From positions 7,378,001 through 7,442,000 of the forward strand of contig NZ_JAUSYH010000001.1 of assembly GCF_030816715.1 (NCBI RefSeq): a stretch of 64,000 nucleotides of DNA, written 5' to 3'. The notes below the pieces were generated by a model. The model was not told the DNA's origin and made no database searches. It saw only the letters and a program-made list of their open reading frames with translations. Each line of letters opens with the position of its first letter. Within the stretch, counting starts at the first letter, position 1. Both the position numbers and the translations under genes were made by a program. This document shows, piece after piece, positions 8,828 through 17,912 of the stretch. Source of the stretch: Streptomyces achromogenes (lineage in GTDB: Bacteria; Actinomycetota; Actinomycetes; Streptomycetales; Streptomycetaceae).

Positions 8828-9188
8828 GGAAGGGGCCTCCCGGGGCCGGGGGAACCACGCCCGTCGGGCGTGGAGGTGGGCGTGGGGGTGAGGGTGGGCG
8901 TGGACAGGGGGCGGGCGTGGGCGGGGACATGGGCAAGGACGCGGGCAGGACGTGGGCACGGCTCGTGCAGGGGTGTGACGGATGACGGGTGACCCGGACT
9001 CCGGCGGGAAAACCTGGACGGTGTTTGGAGGCGTGCGTCGGGGGCAGGCGCAGCCCCAGTGCTTCGGACCGGAGGCACCTCCGTGGGAACGCCGCGCCGC
9101 GCGGCCCCCGGCAGGCCCGGTCGGGCTGTTGCCGCTTCCCCGGTGACCCGGCCGAATTCGAGCACTTCCAAGGGAGTTGCTGCACCCC
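8828..9188. other. Divergent intergenic region, 361 bp, promoters expected
   Basis: It separates the minus-strand TPP enzyme from the plus-strand sigma factor and must carry both promoters. The left third is a GT-rich low-complexity run (GTGGGGGTGAGGGTGGGCGT and similar). I could not find a convincing -35/-10 pair, sigma-B-type box or operator by eye. Confidence 0.5.
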
Positions 9189-9986
9189 ATGCCGAACCGA
9201 ACGCACACGAAACGCCACCCGCACGACGACGCCCCCGACACCGCCGACGCCTTCCGCGAACTGGCCGCCCTGCCCGCGGGGCCCCGGCGCGACGCGTTGC
9301 GGGCCCGGATCGTCGAGGCGTGGCTGCCCATGGCCGACCGCCTCGCCGGACGGTTCCGCAACCGCGGCGAGAACCACGAGGACCTGCGCCAGGTCGCCGC
9401 CCTCGGCCTGGTCAAGGCCGTCGACCGCTACGACCCCGCGCGCGGCCACGCATTCGAGAGCTACGCCGTGCCCACCGTCACCGGCGAGATCAAGCGGCAC
9501 TTCCGCGACCACATGTGGACCCTGCACGTGCCGCGCCGGGTCCAGGACCTGCGCAACAGGGTGCGCATCGCCGGGCAGGAACTGTCCCAGACCGTCTCCG
9601 GACGCAGTCCCACCGTCGCCGAGATGGCCGAGCGCGCGCAGCTCAGCGAGGAGGACGTCCGCACCGGTCTGGAGGCGCTCGAGAGCTTCTCCGCGCTGTC
9701 CCTGGACGCGGAACTGCCCGGCAGCGAGGACGGGTACTCCCTGAGCGACGCGCTGGGCGCGGTGGACCCGGCGCTGGCCACCGTCGTCGACCGGGAGGCG
9801 GTCAGGCCCCGGCTGGCCGCCCTGCCCGAGCGGGAACGGGCGATCCTCTACATGAGGTTCTTCGGGGACATGACGCAGAGCCGGATCGCGGAGCAGCTGG
9901 GCATCTCGCAGATGCACGTCTCCCGCCTCATCAGCCGGTGCTGCGACCGGCTGCGGGAACAGGTGTTGCGGGAACCGCTGCGGTAG
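9189..9986 (+). CDS. RNA polymerase sigma factor, SigB/SigF/SigG subfamily
   Basis: 265 residues. Region 2 is clear (LRQVAALGLVKAVDRYDPAR, then FESYAVPTVTGEIKRHFRD), region 3 follows (GRSPTVAEMAERAQLSEEDV), and region 4 ends ERERAILYMRFFGDMTQSRI with the helix-turn-helix QLGISQMHVSRLISRCCDRL. This spacing is typical of group 3 stress and differentiation sigma factors, of which Streptomyces has several. The ATG at 9189 was chosen; AGGGAG lies 12 nt upstream, and a TTG at 9177 is an alternative. No anti-sigma factor or anti-anti-sigma gene is adjacent, so its control must come from elsewhere. Confidence 0.92.
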   Translation: MPNRTHTKRHPHDDAPDTADAFRELAALPAGPRRDALRARIVEAWLPMADRLAGRFRNRGENHEDLRQVAALGLVKAVDRYDPARGHAFESYAVPTVTGEIKRHFRDHMWTLHVPRRVQDLRNRVRIAGQELSQTVSGRSPTVAEMAERAQLSEEDVRTGLEALESFSALSLDAELPGSEDGYSLSDALGAVDPALATVVDREAVRPRLAALPERERAILYMRFFGDMTQSRIAEQLGISQMHVSRLISRCCDRLREQVLREPLR

Positions 9987-10224
9987 CCGTTGTGGAGAGC
10001 GATGCGGCAGCCGGTGCGGTGACCGCTGGAGTGACCGCGCCGGAACCGCTGTAGAAGCCGGTCCGGGGGACCGCTGCGGGAACGGCCGGGCGCGGCGTCA
10101 CCCGCTTGGGTGCCGCCGTCCCGCCAATGGCGTCCGGCCGCGCGCGGCCGGCGATCCCTCGGGCTGTGATGGCAGTGGGGCAGGAACGCCCCGCCCCGCT
10201 GTCCCCGGCCGAAGGAGCCGTCCC

Positions 10225-10965
10225 ATGGGTCGCACCGCCCACTTCCTCTCCGCCCTCGCCGTGGCCGGTGCCGTGCTGGTCGGCGCCGGACCGGCCGCGG
10301 CGGCCGACCCGTCGGCGGAGGTCAGCCCCGGCAGCGTGGCCCCGGGCGGCAGCGTCACCGTGTCCGTCTCCTGCGGCGCTCTCGGCGTCGCCGCGCCCGA
10401 GAGCCTCGAGGCGACCTCGCAGGCCTTCGCCGACGGGGCCGTCAAACTGACCAAGGTTCCTGGGGGCGACGCGCAGGCGGACGCGGCGTATCAGGGCACC
10501 GCCCTCGTCGCCCCCGCCGCGGAGCTCGAGGTGAGCCCCGACGCCGTCGGACCGGACGCCGCCTGGACCGTCGACGGCACCTGCCCGGCCGCGCCCGGCG
10601 GACCGGGGAAGCCGTGGAGCGCGACCCTGGACGTCGCGCGCACCCCGGCCCCGCCGTGCGGACCGGCCGGCGGAGCGTCCTGCCCCACCGCCCGGCCCTG
10701 CCCGCAGCCCCTGACCACCGCGCAGCCGCACTCCGCCGGCTGCCGCACCGCACCGCCCTGCGGCCGGACCGAGGAGCAGCCCCGAGGTGCCGCGTCCCCC
10801 GCCGCCTGCCCGCCCGCGACCGTCGACCACGGAGCGCGGGCCGGCGCGGGCGGCGCCTTCACCGACTCCGTCCCCGCGCTCGCCGCCGGCGGCCTGCTGA
10901 TCGCCGGCGCTCTCGGCGCCGCCGCGCACCGGCTGCGCCGCCGCGGACCTTCCGGCGACGCCTGA
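10225..10965 (+). CDS. Secreted, C-terminally membrane-anchored cell-surface protein
   Basis: 246 residues. A signal peptide (about 1-27, SALAVAGAVLVGAGPAAAAD) is followed by a beta-rich domain of about 100 residues (VSPGSVAPGGSVTVSVSCG). Next is a Cys/Pro-rich spacer (repeated PxC and CP pairs, about 145-200). A hydrophobic segment (LAAGGLLIAGALGAAAHRL) and a basic tail RRRGPSGDA end the protein. This layout fits an exported surface protein held by a C-terminal anchor, but no sortase LPxTG motif is visible. Function unknown. The eight or so spacer cysteines could form disulfides. Confidence 0.6.
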   Translation: MGRTAHFLSALAVAGAVLVGAGPAAAADPSAEVSPGSVAPGGSVTVSVSCGALGVAAPESLEATSQAFADGAVKLTKVPGGDAQADAAYQGTALVAPAAELEVSPDAVGPDAAWTVDGTCPAAPGGPGKPWSATLDVARTPAPPCGPAGGASCPTARPCPQPLTTAQPHSAGCRTAPPCGRTEEQPRGAASPAACPPATVDHGARAGAGGAFTDSVPALAAGGLLIAGALGAAAHRLRRRGPSGDA

Positions 10966-11248
10966 CGCCGCCTGCGCGGCCTGCGGGCCCGCGCTGTGAC
11001 CGGCGCAACGCGGGAAGCCGGTCATGACGCGCGGCCCCACCGGGTACTCAGAACCCTGAGGGCACGAACCGCCCCGTGCGAGCGCCGCGCCCCGTACGGG
11101 ACGTCACGCACCACACGGCCCACGACGGCGTCCGTCGGCCGTGGGCGGCACGGCCTCCGGTGGCCGCGGTGGCACCGGGCGGCAGGCACGCACCGGGTAC
11201 GGCACCAGGCACGGCACGGCACCAGGCAGGGACTGCACGGAGGGCCAC

Positions 11249-12496
11249 ATGCGGCGGACGGAACCGGAGGACCACGGCCCCGTCCGCTACGGCCCGCCGC
11301 TCCCCCCGGACGGCCTGCCCGTGCTGCCCGAACTCGCCTCGGTGCTCGCCGCGGCCGCCGACCGCGCCGACGGCGAGCCGGTCGGCGGCGGCCGCGCTCT
11401 TCTCGACGCCGCCCGGGGCTACTGGGCCCGGCGCGGCGGCCCCGCCGAACCGGGACGGGTCGTCGCCGGGCCCGGAGCCCCCGCCCTGCTGCTCGCGCTG
11501 ACCGCCGTGCTCGGCGGCGACGTCCTGGTGCCGCGGCCCTGCGCGGCCTGGTGGGCGCCGTACGCCCGGCTGCTGGGCAGGCCCGTGTTCCACGTCGCGA
11601 CGCCCGCGGAGTGCGGCGGCGTCCCGGACCCGTACGCCCTGCTGGAGACCGTGCGACGGGTGCGTGCCGAGGGCGGCGACCCGCGCCTGCTGGTGCTGTC
11701 CGTCGCCGACGACCCGACCGCCACCGTGGCGCCGCCGGAAGTCCTGCACGAGGCCGTGGAGGCCGCCGCGGGGGAGGGCCTGCACCTGGTCAGCGACGAG
11801 ACCTGGCGCGACACCCTGCACACCCCGCAGGACACGGTGCTGGTCAGCCCCGCCGAGATGCTGCCCGGGGAGGTCACCGTCGTCAGCGACCTGGCCGGGG
11901 CCCTGCTGCCCGTCGGCTGGCCGGCGGCCGTCGCCCGGTTCCCCGCCTCGGCCGCCGGTGACGCCCTGCACGCGCGCGTGCTCGACGTGCTGACGGCCCT
12001 CGACGCCCGGGTGGCCGCGCCGGTCGCCGCCGCGGCCGCGTACGCCCTGACCGAGCCGGAGCCCGTCACCGCGCGCGTGGCCGCCGCCGTCCGCCTGCAC
12101 GCGCACGTGGCACGGGAGATGCACGCCGCCGTGGTCGCCGCGGGCGGCCTGGCCCTGCCGCCCCGGGCCGGCCGCCACCTCTACGCAGACCTCGGCCCGC
12201 TGCGCGACGCGCTGTCCGCCCACGGCGTCGGCGACGCACAGGAACTGGAGGACTTCCTCTCCGCCCGGCTCGGCATGCCCGCGCCGGGCGGACACCGCTT
12301 CGGGGACGACCTCAGCGCCCTGCACGTCCGGTTCTCCACCGGCATGCTGCTCAATGGCGCGGACGCCCGGCGCACGGAACGCCTCACCTCGCCCACACCG
12401 TGGGAACTGCCCCACGTGCAACGTGCGTTGACGCTCATGAGGTCGGTCTTCGACGACCTCCGTGACGAAGCTCAGCGATGGGAGCCTCCTCGATGA
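11249..12496 (+). CDS. Aminotransferase class I/II-fold protein lacking the PLP lysine
   Basis: 415 residues laid out like fold-type I aminotransferases. Seen in order are a degenerate NPxNPTG equivalent (VADDPTATVAPPE), the cofactor-Asp region LVSDETWRD (Trp replacing the usual Tyr), and the C-terminal substrate-carboxylate Arg (LHVRFSTG). The Schiff-base segment, normally SxSK, reads VVSDLAGALLPVGW, and no Lys occurs anywhere in the protein. It therefore cannot form an internal aldimine. Start ATG 11249 has CACGGAGGG upstream. The stop overlaps the next gene's start (ATGA), so it is coupled to a metallo-beta-lactamase-fold protein. A regulatory or scaffold role is inference. Confidence 0.75.
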   Translation: MRRTEPEDHGPVRYGPPLPPDGLPVLPELASVLAAAADRADGEPVGGGRALLDAARGYWARRGGPAEPGRVVAGPGAPALLLALTAVLGGDVLVPRPCAAWWAPYARLLGRPVFHVATPAECGGVPDPYALLETVRRVRAEGGDPRLLVLSVADDPTATVAPPEVLHEAVEAAAGEGLHLVSDETWRDTLHTPQDTVLVSPAEMLPGEVTVVSDLAGALLPVGWPAAVARFPASAAGDALHARVLDVLTALDARVAAPVAAAAAYALTEPEPVTARVAAAVRLHAHVAREMHAAVVAAGGLALPPRAGRHLYADLGPLRDALSAHGVGDAQELEDFLSARLGMPAPGGHRFGDDLSALHVRFSTGMLLNGADARRTERLTSPTPWELPHVQRALTLMRSVFDDLRDEAQRWEPPR

Positions 12497-13560
12497 CGCA
12501 GCAGTCCGAGTCGACCGCCACCAGCACGGTGACCGGCGGGGCCGTCGGCGCCGCGCCGTCCCTGTCCCCCCTCGCGCCGGCGCCCGCCGTCCCGCCGCTC
12601 GCCGAACCCAGGCCGCCGGGCGAGCGCCGGGTGTGGCCGCGGACCTTCCACGACCGGCTCACCTCGCCGCTGCCCGGCCTCAAGGCCATCGCCCGGTTCG
12701 CCCGCGAAGGGTCCGTGCGCCCCGGCAAGGAGGGCCTCGCCGACGTTCCCCGACTGCCCTTCGCGCCCGCCCCGCTGCCCCGCGTGGACGCCCGCACCCT
12801 CGCCGTCAGCTGGGCGGGGCACGCCAGCTGGGTGGTGAGCATCGGCGGCCTGACCGTCCTGACCGACCCGGTGTGGTCCCGCCGCATCCTCGGGACCCCC
12901 GCCCGGATCACCCCCGTGGGCGTCCCCTGGGCCGCGCTGCCGCGCGTCGACGCCGTCGTCATCAGCCACAACCACTACGACCATCTGGACGCCCCCACGC
13001 TGCGCCGACTCCCGCGCGACACGCCGGTGTTCGTGCCGGCCGGGCTCGGACGGTGGTTCCTGCGCCGCCGGTTCACCCGGGTCACCGAGCTGGACTGGTG
13101 GGAGGCGGCCGAACTGTCCGGCGTGCGCTTCGACTTCGTGCCCTCGCACCACTGGTCCAAGCGCAGTCTCACCGACACCTGCCACTCCCTCTGGGGCGGC
13201 TGGGTGCTCACCGCCCCCGACGGCCGGCGCGTCTACTTCGCCGGGGACACCGGCTACGGCCACTGGTTCTCCCGTATCGGCCGACGTCACCCCGGCATCG
13301 ACCTGGCACTGCTGCCGATCGGCGCCTACGACCCCCGCTGGTGGCTCAGCGACGTGCACTGCGACCCGGAAGAGGCGGTCCGCGCCGCCCTCGACCTCGG
13401 CGCGCGGCGCATGGCCCCCATGCACTGGGGCACCTTCGTGCTCTCCGCCGAGCCCGTCCTCGAACCCCTCACGCGTGTGCGTGCCGCCTGGCACAAGGCG
13501 GGCCTGGACCGCGACGCCCTGTGGGACCTGCCGGTGGGAGGCTCACGGGTACTGGACTAG
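12493..13560 (+). CDS. Metallo-beta-lactamase-fold hydrolase (NAPE-PLD / UlaG-like)
   Basis: 355 residues. A Pro-rich leader of about 50 residues precedes the MBL domain, which contains AGHASWVVSIGGLTVLTDP, the metal motif SHNHYDHLD (HxHxDH), a further ligand in PSHHWSKR, and YFAGDTGYG. The C-terminal His is in PMHWGTFVLS. The strong VWPRTFHDRL/W-rich pattern recalls N-acyl-phosphatidylethanolamine phospholipase D-like MBL proteins. The ATG at 12493 overlaps the stop of the lysine-free aminotransferase-like gene and has GGGAG 8 nt upstream. The pair is probably one functional unit; the substrate is unknown. Confidence 0.85.
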   Translation: MTQQSESTATSTVTGGAVGAAPSLSPLAPAPAVPPLAEPRPPGERRVWPRTFHDRLTSPLPGLKAIARFAREGSVRPGKEGLADVPRLPFAPAPLPRVDARTLAVSWAGHASWVVSIGGLTVLTDPVWSRRILGTPARITPVGVPWAALPRVDAVVISHNHYDHLDAPTLRRLPRDTPVFVPAGLGRWFLRRRFTRVTELDWWEAAELSGVRFDFVPSHHWSKRSLTDTCHSLWGGWVLTAPDGRRVYFAGDTGYGHWFSRIGRRHPGIDLALLPIGAYDPRWWLSDVHCDPEEAVRAALDLGARRMAPMHWGTFVLSAEPVLEPLTRVRAAWHKAGLDRDALWDLPVGGSRVLD

Positions 13561-13703
13561 CCCCGCCCGAAGGGCGGGGTGCCGCAGTACGGGACGGCAG
13601 AAGGGAGGGGCACCGAAGGGCGGGGTGCCGCAATGCACGGTGCCGTAGGGCGGGGCGCTGCCGCGCAGGGCCGCGTCGGCGGGCGGGCCGGGGCCCGGGG
13701 CTC

Positions 13704-14333
13704 TCAGGCCGTCCGGGTCCCCCGGACGCGGCGCCACAGGCTCGGGGCCGCGCCGACCAGCACGGTCAGGACGATCGCGGCGACCACTCCCTCCCACGGC
13801 TCGGGGAACAGCGAGCCGCCGAGAATGCCGATCAGCTGGTACGTCACCGCCCAGGCGAGACAGGCCGGAAGGTTGCCGCGCGAGAAGCGGCGCAGCGGCC
13901 ACTTCGCCATCAGACAGGCCAGCATCACCGGGATGCGTCCCGCCGGCACCAGCCGGGACAGCACCAGCACCGCCGTGCCGTGGTCGGCGAGTTTGCCCTG
14001 CGCCTGCGCCAGCCGCTCCTCGGGCGCCCGGGAGCGGATCGCCTCCAGCCAGCGCGAGCCGTTCTTCGACCGCATCCCGCGCCGCCCCAGCCAGTACAGG
14101 GCCGCGTCCCCGCAGAACGCGGCCAGCGACGCCGTCACGAACACCAGGAGCAGGGAGAACGGCGCCTTCTGATGGAACGCGACCACGGCCGCCGTACTCA
14201 CCAGCGCCCCCGTCGGCACCACCGGCACCAGCGCCCCGATCAGCACCAGCAAGAACAGCGACGGATAGCCGAGCGCCTGTTGCGTGGCCTCGGTCGGTAT
14301 GACCGTCGTGACCGCGGCGGCCGCGAGAGTCAC
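13704..14333 (-). CDS. DedA family membrane protein
   Basis: 209 residues. The DedA/SNARE-associated pattern is clear: an N-terminal membrane helix with PVVPTGALVSTAAVVAF, the GDAALYWLGRRGM segment, then the FSRLVPAGRIP-type loop (SRLVPAGRIPVMLACLMAKW) and a closing amphipathic stretch with RFSRGNLPACLAW. DedA proteins are half-conserved flippase or scramblase-like proteins for lipid carriers such as undecaprenyl phosphate. The GTG start at 14333 overlaps the TGA of the upstream MBL gene (GTGA), so the two are translated together. Confidence 0.85.
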   Translation of the reverse strand: MTLAAAAVTTVIPTEATQQALGYPSLFLLVLIGALVPVVPTGALVSTAAVVAFHQKAPFSLLLVFVTASLAAFCGDAALYWLGRRGMRSKNGSRWLEAIRSRAPEERLAQAQGKLADHGTAVLVLSRLVPAGRIPVMLACLMAKWPLRRFSRGNLPACLAWAVTYQLIGILGGSLFPEPWEGVVAAIVLTVLVGAAPSLWRRVRGTRTA

Positions 14334-15103
14334 CGCGCCTCCTCCAGGCGCACGCTCTCCCCATGCCCCAGCCGGTGCACGGCCACGCCCGGCGCACGCT
14401 CCGCCGCGAGCCGCACGAACTCCTCGCCGGGCGCGTGGAACTCGTGGGGCCGCACCGCGTCCATGCCGATCGGCCAGTACGTTCCGTAGTGCACCGGCAC
14501 CGCGCTGCGCGGCCCCAGCCGGGCCAGCGCCTCGGCCGCCCGTCCCGCGTCCAGGTGCCCCTCGCCCAGATGCGGCCCCCAGCCGCCCACCGGCAGCAGC
14601 GCCACGTCGACCGGCCCGACCTCCTCGGCCATGTCCTCGAACAGGCCGGTGTCTCCGGCGAAGTACGTCCGTGCCGCGCCTTCGACGACGTACCCGAGCG
14701 CGGGGGAGGAGCGCCGGCCGACCGGCAGCCGCCGTCCGTCGTGCCGCGCGGGCACCGCCCGTATCCGGACCCCGCCCACGGACGTCTCGTCGCCCGGCTC
14801 CATCTCGCTCAGCCGCAGATGCCGCAGCCGCCGCAGCCCGGGCACGGCGCGCGGCGCGCCCCGGGGCACCAGCAGGCGCGTGCCCGGCGCGAGGCGCGCC
14901 AGCGACGGCACGTGCAGATGGTCGGCGTGCAGGTGCGAGACGAGCGCCACGTCGGCGTTCCAGGCCCCGGGCGGGGGCAGGGCGCCCCGGCGGCGGCGCA
15001 GATGCGCGAGCCGGCGGACGAACAAGGGGTCGGTGAGCACACGCACGTCCGAATCCTCGACCGTACAGGTCGCGTGACCCCACCACGTGATCTCCACCGG
15101 CAC
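14330..15103 (-). CDS. Metallo-beta-lactamase-fold metal-dependent hydrolase
   Basis: 257 residues. It starts ITWWGHATCTVEDSDVRVLTDP, has the zinc motif SHLHADHLH (HxHxDH), then PARHDGRR, TYFAGDTGLFEDM and the final ligand region VPVHYGTYWPIG. This is an UlaG/YfbN-like small MBL hydrolase, shorter than the MBL gene 770 bp away and only distantly like it. It overlaps the start of the DedA gene, suggesting that the hydrolase and membrane protein act on one lipid or phosphoester-related process. The exact substrate is not inferable. Confidence 0.85.
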   Translation of the reverse strand: MPVEITWWGHATCTVEDSDVRVLTDPLFVRRLAHLRRRRGALPPPGAWNADVALVSHLHADHLHVPSLARLAPGTRLLVPRGAPRAVPGLRRLRHLRLSEMEPGDETSVGGVRIRAVPARHDGRRLPVGRRSSPALGYVVEGAARTYFAGDTGLFEDMAEEVGPVDVALLPVGGWGPHLGEGHLDAGRAAEALARLGPRSAVPVHYGTYWPIGMDAVRPHEFHAPGEEFVRLAAERAPGVAVHRLGHGESVRLEEAR

Positions 15104-15188
15104 CTCTTTGCCTCCTTCGCGCGACTCCCCCGAAGCCTACGGGCAGGAGTAGGGTCGGCGACTGAACCCGGAGGTGAGGGGGGACGCC

Positions 15189-15599
15189 ATGGGACCGCTG
15201 CGGGAAACGCGGGTCACCGCGATCGCGAGTCTGACGCCGCTCGAGGAACTGGACGCCGATCCCTTCCTGGTGGACTCCCGCAGCCAGCACGCGATGTGCG
15301 CGCGGTGGGCCGCGGAGCGCGGACACGTCGTCAGCCGGGAACTGCTGGTGCGCGGACTGCGCGCCGACCACAGCGTGCTGTGGGACGGGGTGGTGCCCGG
15401 CGTCGACCTGTTCGTCGCGCCGAGCCGCCGGGTGCTGGAGAGCGCGTTGTCGTCCGTGGACGAGTTCGCCGCCGAGTGTGCGCGGCGCGGGGTGCGCGTG
15501 GAGACGGTCGGCAGCGCCGAACCCGCCTACGACGCGCAGATGAAGGCCCGGGTGCACCGCAGGCTGTCCATGCCGACGGCCGGCTACGACGGACGGTAG
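15189..15599 (+). CDS. Hypothetical protein, possible degenerate resolvase-like fold
   Basis: 136 residues with GC-rich third positions and a good ribosome site (AGGGGGG) before ATG 15189. The order DSRSQHAMCARWAAERGHVV, then DLFVAPSRRVLESALSSVDE and FAAECARRGVRVETV, loosely follows the N-terminal catalytic domain of serine recombinases (a CRxWA-like helix, then D-xxV-x-dRLxR, then a gvxv strand). The catalytic Ser/Arg context is not convincing. That likeness is weak pattern matching by eye. Divergent from the MBL-DedA pair across about 85 bp. Confidence 0.5.
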   Translation: MGPLRETRVTAIASLTPLEELDADPFLVDSRSQHAMCARWAAERGHVVSRELLVRGLRADHSVLWDGVVPGVDLFVAPSRRVLESALSSVDEFAAECARRGVRVETVGSAEPAYDAQMKARVHRRLSMPTAGYDGR

Positions 15600-15624
15600 T
15601 CCCCGGCGTGCCCCTCGCCGCGGT

Positions 15625-17808
15625 ATGGCAGGGTGGAAGACGGCTCCCACGGGCGTCGGGGCCGGAACGCGAGGTGTACGGGGCGTGCGTGGGGTGCGAT
15701 GGCGGCGGGCCGTCAGTCAGGCCGGGCGGAGCGTCACGGTGTGGGCCGTCTCCACCCTGACGATGCTCGTGCTGGCGGGGATCCTGCCGGACTTCCGGCT
15801 GCAGTCGCCCGACGGCGACAGCGCCACCACCGTCGCCATGACCGCCGCCGTCGGCGCGGGCGTCTTCGGCGTGCTGTCCGCCCTGGCCTGGCCGCTGCTG
15901 GTCCGCCTCCTGCTGCTCGTGCCGGCGCTGGTCCTCGGCCTGCTGGTGTTCTTCCTCAACGGCTCGCTGCTGCTCCTCGCCCTGCGGCTGAACCCCTCCG
16001 GGCAGAGCGAGGCGGCCCCCGAGACCGCCGTCATCGTCGCCGCCGTGATGTCCGCCGTCGCCTCCGCGACGGGCGCGGCCCTGGCCGTGCGCGACGACGA
16101 CGCCTACCGTCGCCGCCTGTACCGCCTCGCCGACCGCCGGCGCAGAGGCGGCCCCGCCTGCCCCGCCACCCACGGCACCGTCTTCCTCCAGCTCGACGGC
16201 GTGGGCCACGACGTGCTGGTGGCGGCCGTGCGCAAGGGGCTGATGCCGACCGTCGCGCAGTGGCTGGGCGACGCGCCGGCCGAAGGCGGCGCCGGCGCAC
16301 CGGGGAGCCCGCCGCGCGCCACGCACCGGCTCACCCACTGGCGCACCGACTGGTCCAGCCAGACAGGCGCCAGCCAGCTCGGCATCCTGCACGGCAGCAA
16401 CCACGACGTGCCCGCCTTCCGCTGGTACGAGAAGGACACCGGGGAGGTGATGGTCTGCAACCGTCCGACCAGCGCCGCCGAACTCCAGCGCCGCGCGGTC
16501 GAACGCACCGGTGACGGCGGGCTGCTGTCCGCCGACGGCGCCAGCCGCGGCAACCTGTTCGGCGGCGGCGCCGACGAGCAGGCGCTCGTGCTGTCCATAG
16601 CCACCCGCCGGCGCAGCCGTGAGACCCGCTCCCGGGCCGGCTACTTCGCGTACTTCAGCGACCCGGCCAACGCCGTGCGCACCGCACTGTCGTTCGTCGC
16701 CGAGGTCGTCCGCGAGATCGGCCAGTCCACCCGCGCCCGGCTGCGCGGCGACCGCCCGCGCGTGGGCCGCGGCGGCCTCTACCCCGTCGTCCGCGCCTTC
16801 GCGACCGTCGTCGAACGCGACGTCGTGGTGGCCGCGGTGATGGGCGACATGCTCGCCGGGCGCAGCGCCGTCTACGCCGACCTGGTGGCGTACGACGAGG
16901 TCGCGCACCACTCCGGGCCGCTCGGCCGGGACACCGAGCAGGTCCTCGGCCGGCTCGACCGGGCGCTCGCGCTGATCGAGACCGTCGCCGAGCACGCCCC
17001 CCGCCCCTACCGGATCGTCGTCCTGTCCGATCACGGCCAGAGTCCCGGCGAAACGTTTCGCGCCCGTTACGGCCTCACCCTCGGCGACCTGGTGCGGGCC
17101 GGCTGCGGACTGCCCGTGCCGCGCAGGGCGGAACGCACCCACAGCGGCGCCGAGGCCCGCGCGGCCGTCCGCGCCGCGCTGCGCCGCCCCGTCGAGGAGA
17201 CGACCGGCGGCCGGGAGCCGTCCGGCCGCCGCTCGGAGCCGATCGTGCTGGCCTCCGGCAACCTCGGCCTGATCTCCTTCCCGGACGTCGCGCACCGGAT
17301 GAGCAAGGAGGAGATCGACGCCCGTCACCCCGCGCTGCTGTCCACGCTCGCCAACCATCCCGGCGTCGGCTTCCTGCTGGTGCGCAGCGAGGAGCACGGC
17401 GGGGTCGTCCTCGGCGCGTACGGTGCGCAGATCCCCCTCGACCGGCTCGACGAAGACCCCGGCCCGCTGGCCGCGTTCGGGGCCGGCGCGGCCGACGCCG
17501 TGCGCCGCACCCACGGCTTCCCGCACACCGCCGACATCATGGTCAACTCCTGCCTCGAACCGGCCGACGGCGAGGTCCTCGCCTTCGAGGAGCAGATCGG
17601 CTCGCACGGCGGCCTCGGCGGCGCCCAGGCCCGGCCGTTCCTGATGTCCCCGCTGGCCCTGTCCGCGCCGGCCCGGGACGGCGCGGAACTCGTCGGCGCG
17701 GAACACGTGCACCGCGTGCTGCGCCGCTGGCTGCGCGAGTCCGAAGGCCCCCAGGTCCCGCTGGAGACGGCACCCGAGGAGCCCGCCCAGGAGGAACGCG
17801 CCGCCTGA
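15625..17808 (+). CDS. Membrane-anchored alkaline-phosphatase-superfamily phosphodiesterase with phage-holin-like N-terminus
   Basis: 727 residues. Four membrane helices (about 35-150) form a phage-holin-family-4-like domain. A cytoplasmic or extracytoplasmic type I phosphodiesterase domain follows. Metal-ligand motifs of the alkaline phosphatase superfamily are visible: LQLDGVGHDVL, the Thr/Ser segment SSQTGASQLGILHGSNHD, LVAYDEVAHHSGP, VVLSDHGQSPGETF and IGSHGGLGG. Relatives hydrolyse phosphodiesters of nucleotides or lipid/teichoic-type polymers. The ATG at 15625 has only a weak Shine-Dalgarno sequence; later GTG codons before the first helix are alternatives. The tail is acidic. Confidence 0.8.
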   Translation: MAGWKTAPTGVGAGTRGVRGVRGVRWRRAVSQAGRSVTVWAVSTLTMLVLAGILPDFRLQSPDGDSATTVAMTAAVGAGVFGVLSALAWPLLVRLLLLVPALVLGLLVFFLNGSLLLLALRLNPSGQSEAAPETAVIVAAVMSAVASATGAALAVRDDDAYRRRLYRLADRRRRGGPACPATHGTVFLQLDGVGHDVLVAAVRKGLMPTVAQWLGDAPAEGGAGAPGSPPRATHRLTHWRTDWSSQTGASQLGILHGSNHDVPAFRWYEKDTGEVMVCNRPTSAAELQRRAVERTGDGGLLSADGASRGNLFGGGADEQALVLSIATRRRSRETRSRAGYFAYFSDPANAVRTALSFVAEVVREIGQSTRARLRGDRPRVGRGGLYPVVRAFATVVERDVVVAAVMGDMLAGRSAVYADLVAYDEVAHHSGPLGRDTEQVLGRLDRALALIETVAEHAPRPYRIVVLSDHGQSPGETFRARYGLTLGDLVRAGCGLPVPRRAERTHSGAEARAAVRAALRRPVEETTGGREPSGRRSEPIVLASGNLGLISFPDVAHRMSKEEIDARHPALLSTLANHPGVGFLLVRSEEHGGVVLGAYGAQIPLDRLDEDPGPLAAFGAGAADAVRRTHGFPHTADIMVNSCLEPADGEVLAFEEQIGSHGGLGGAQARPFLMSPLALSAPARDGAELVGAEHVHRVLRRWLRESEGPQVPLETAPEEPAQEERAA

Positions 17809-17912
17809 AAACCGGCTGCGCCGGGAGCCGCGCGGGACCACACTGTCCGTGCGGATCCCTTTCGCCGTCCCGCGCACTCGCGCACCCTTCGCTTCCCCCG
17901 AGGACCTTCGCC

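Noticed and set aside
8824..9171. A His/Pro-rich reading (repeats like HPHPHAHLHA) upstream of the TPP enzyme
   Set aside because: It comes from the GT-rich low-complexity spacer and would be an unlikely N-terminal extension; the ATG at 8827 has its own ribosome site and starts the family domain.
10966..11248. A long N-terminal extension of the aminotransferase-like gene back to 11141
   Set aside because: The extension is encoded by GGCACC-type repeats, and the ATG at 11249 has a proper ribosome site.
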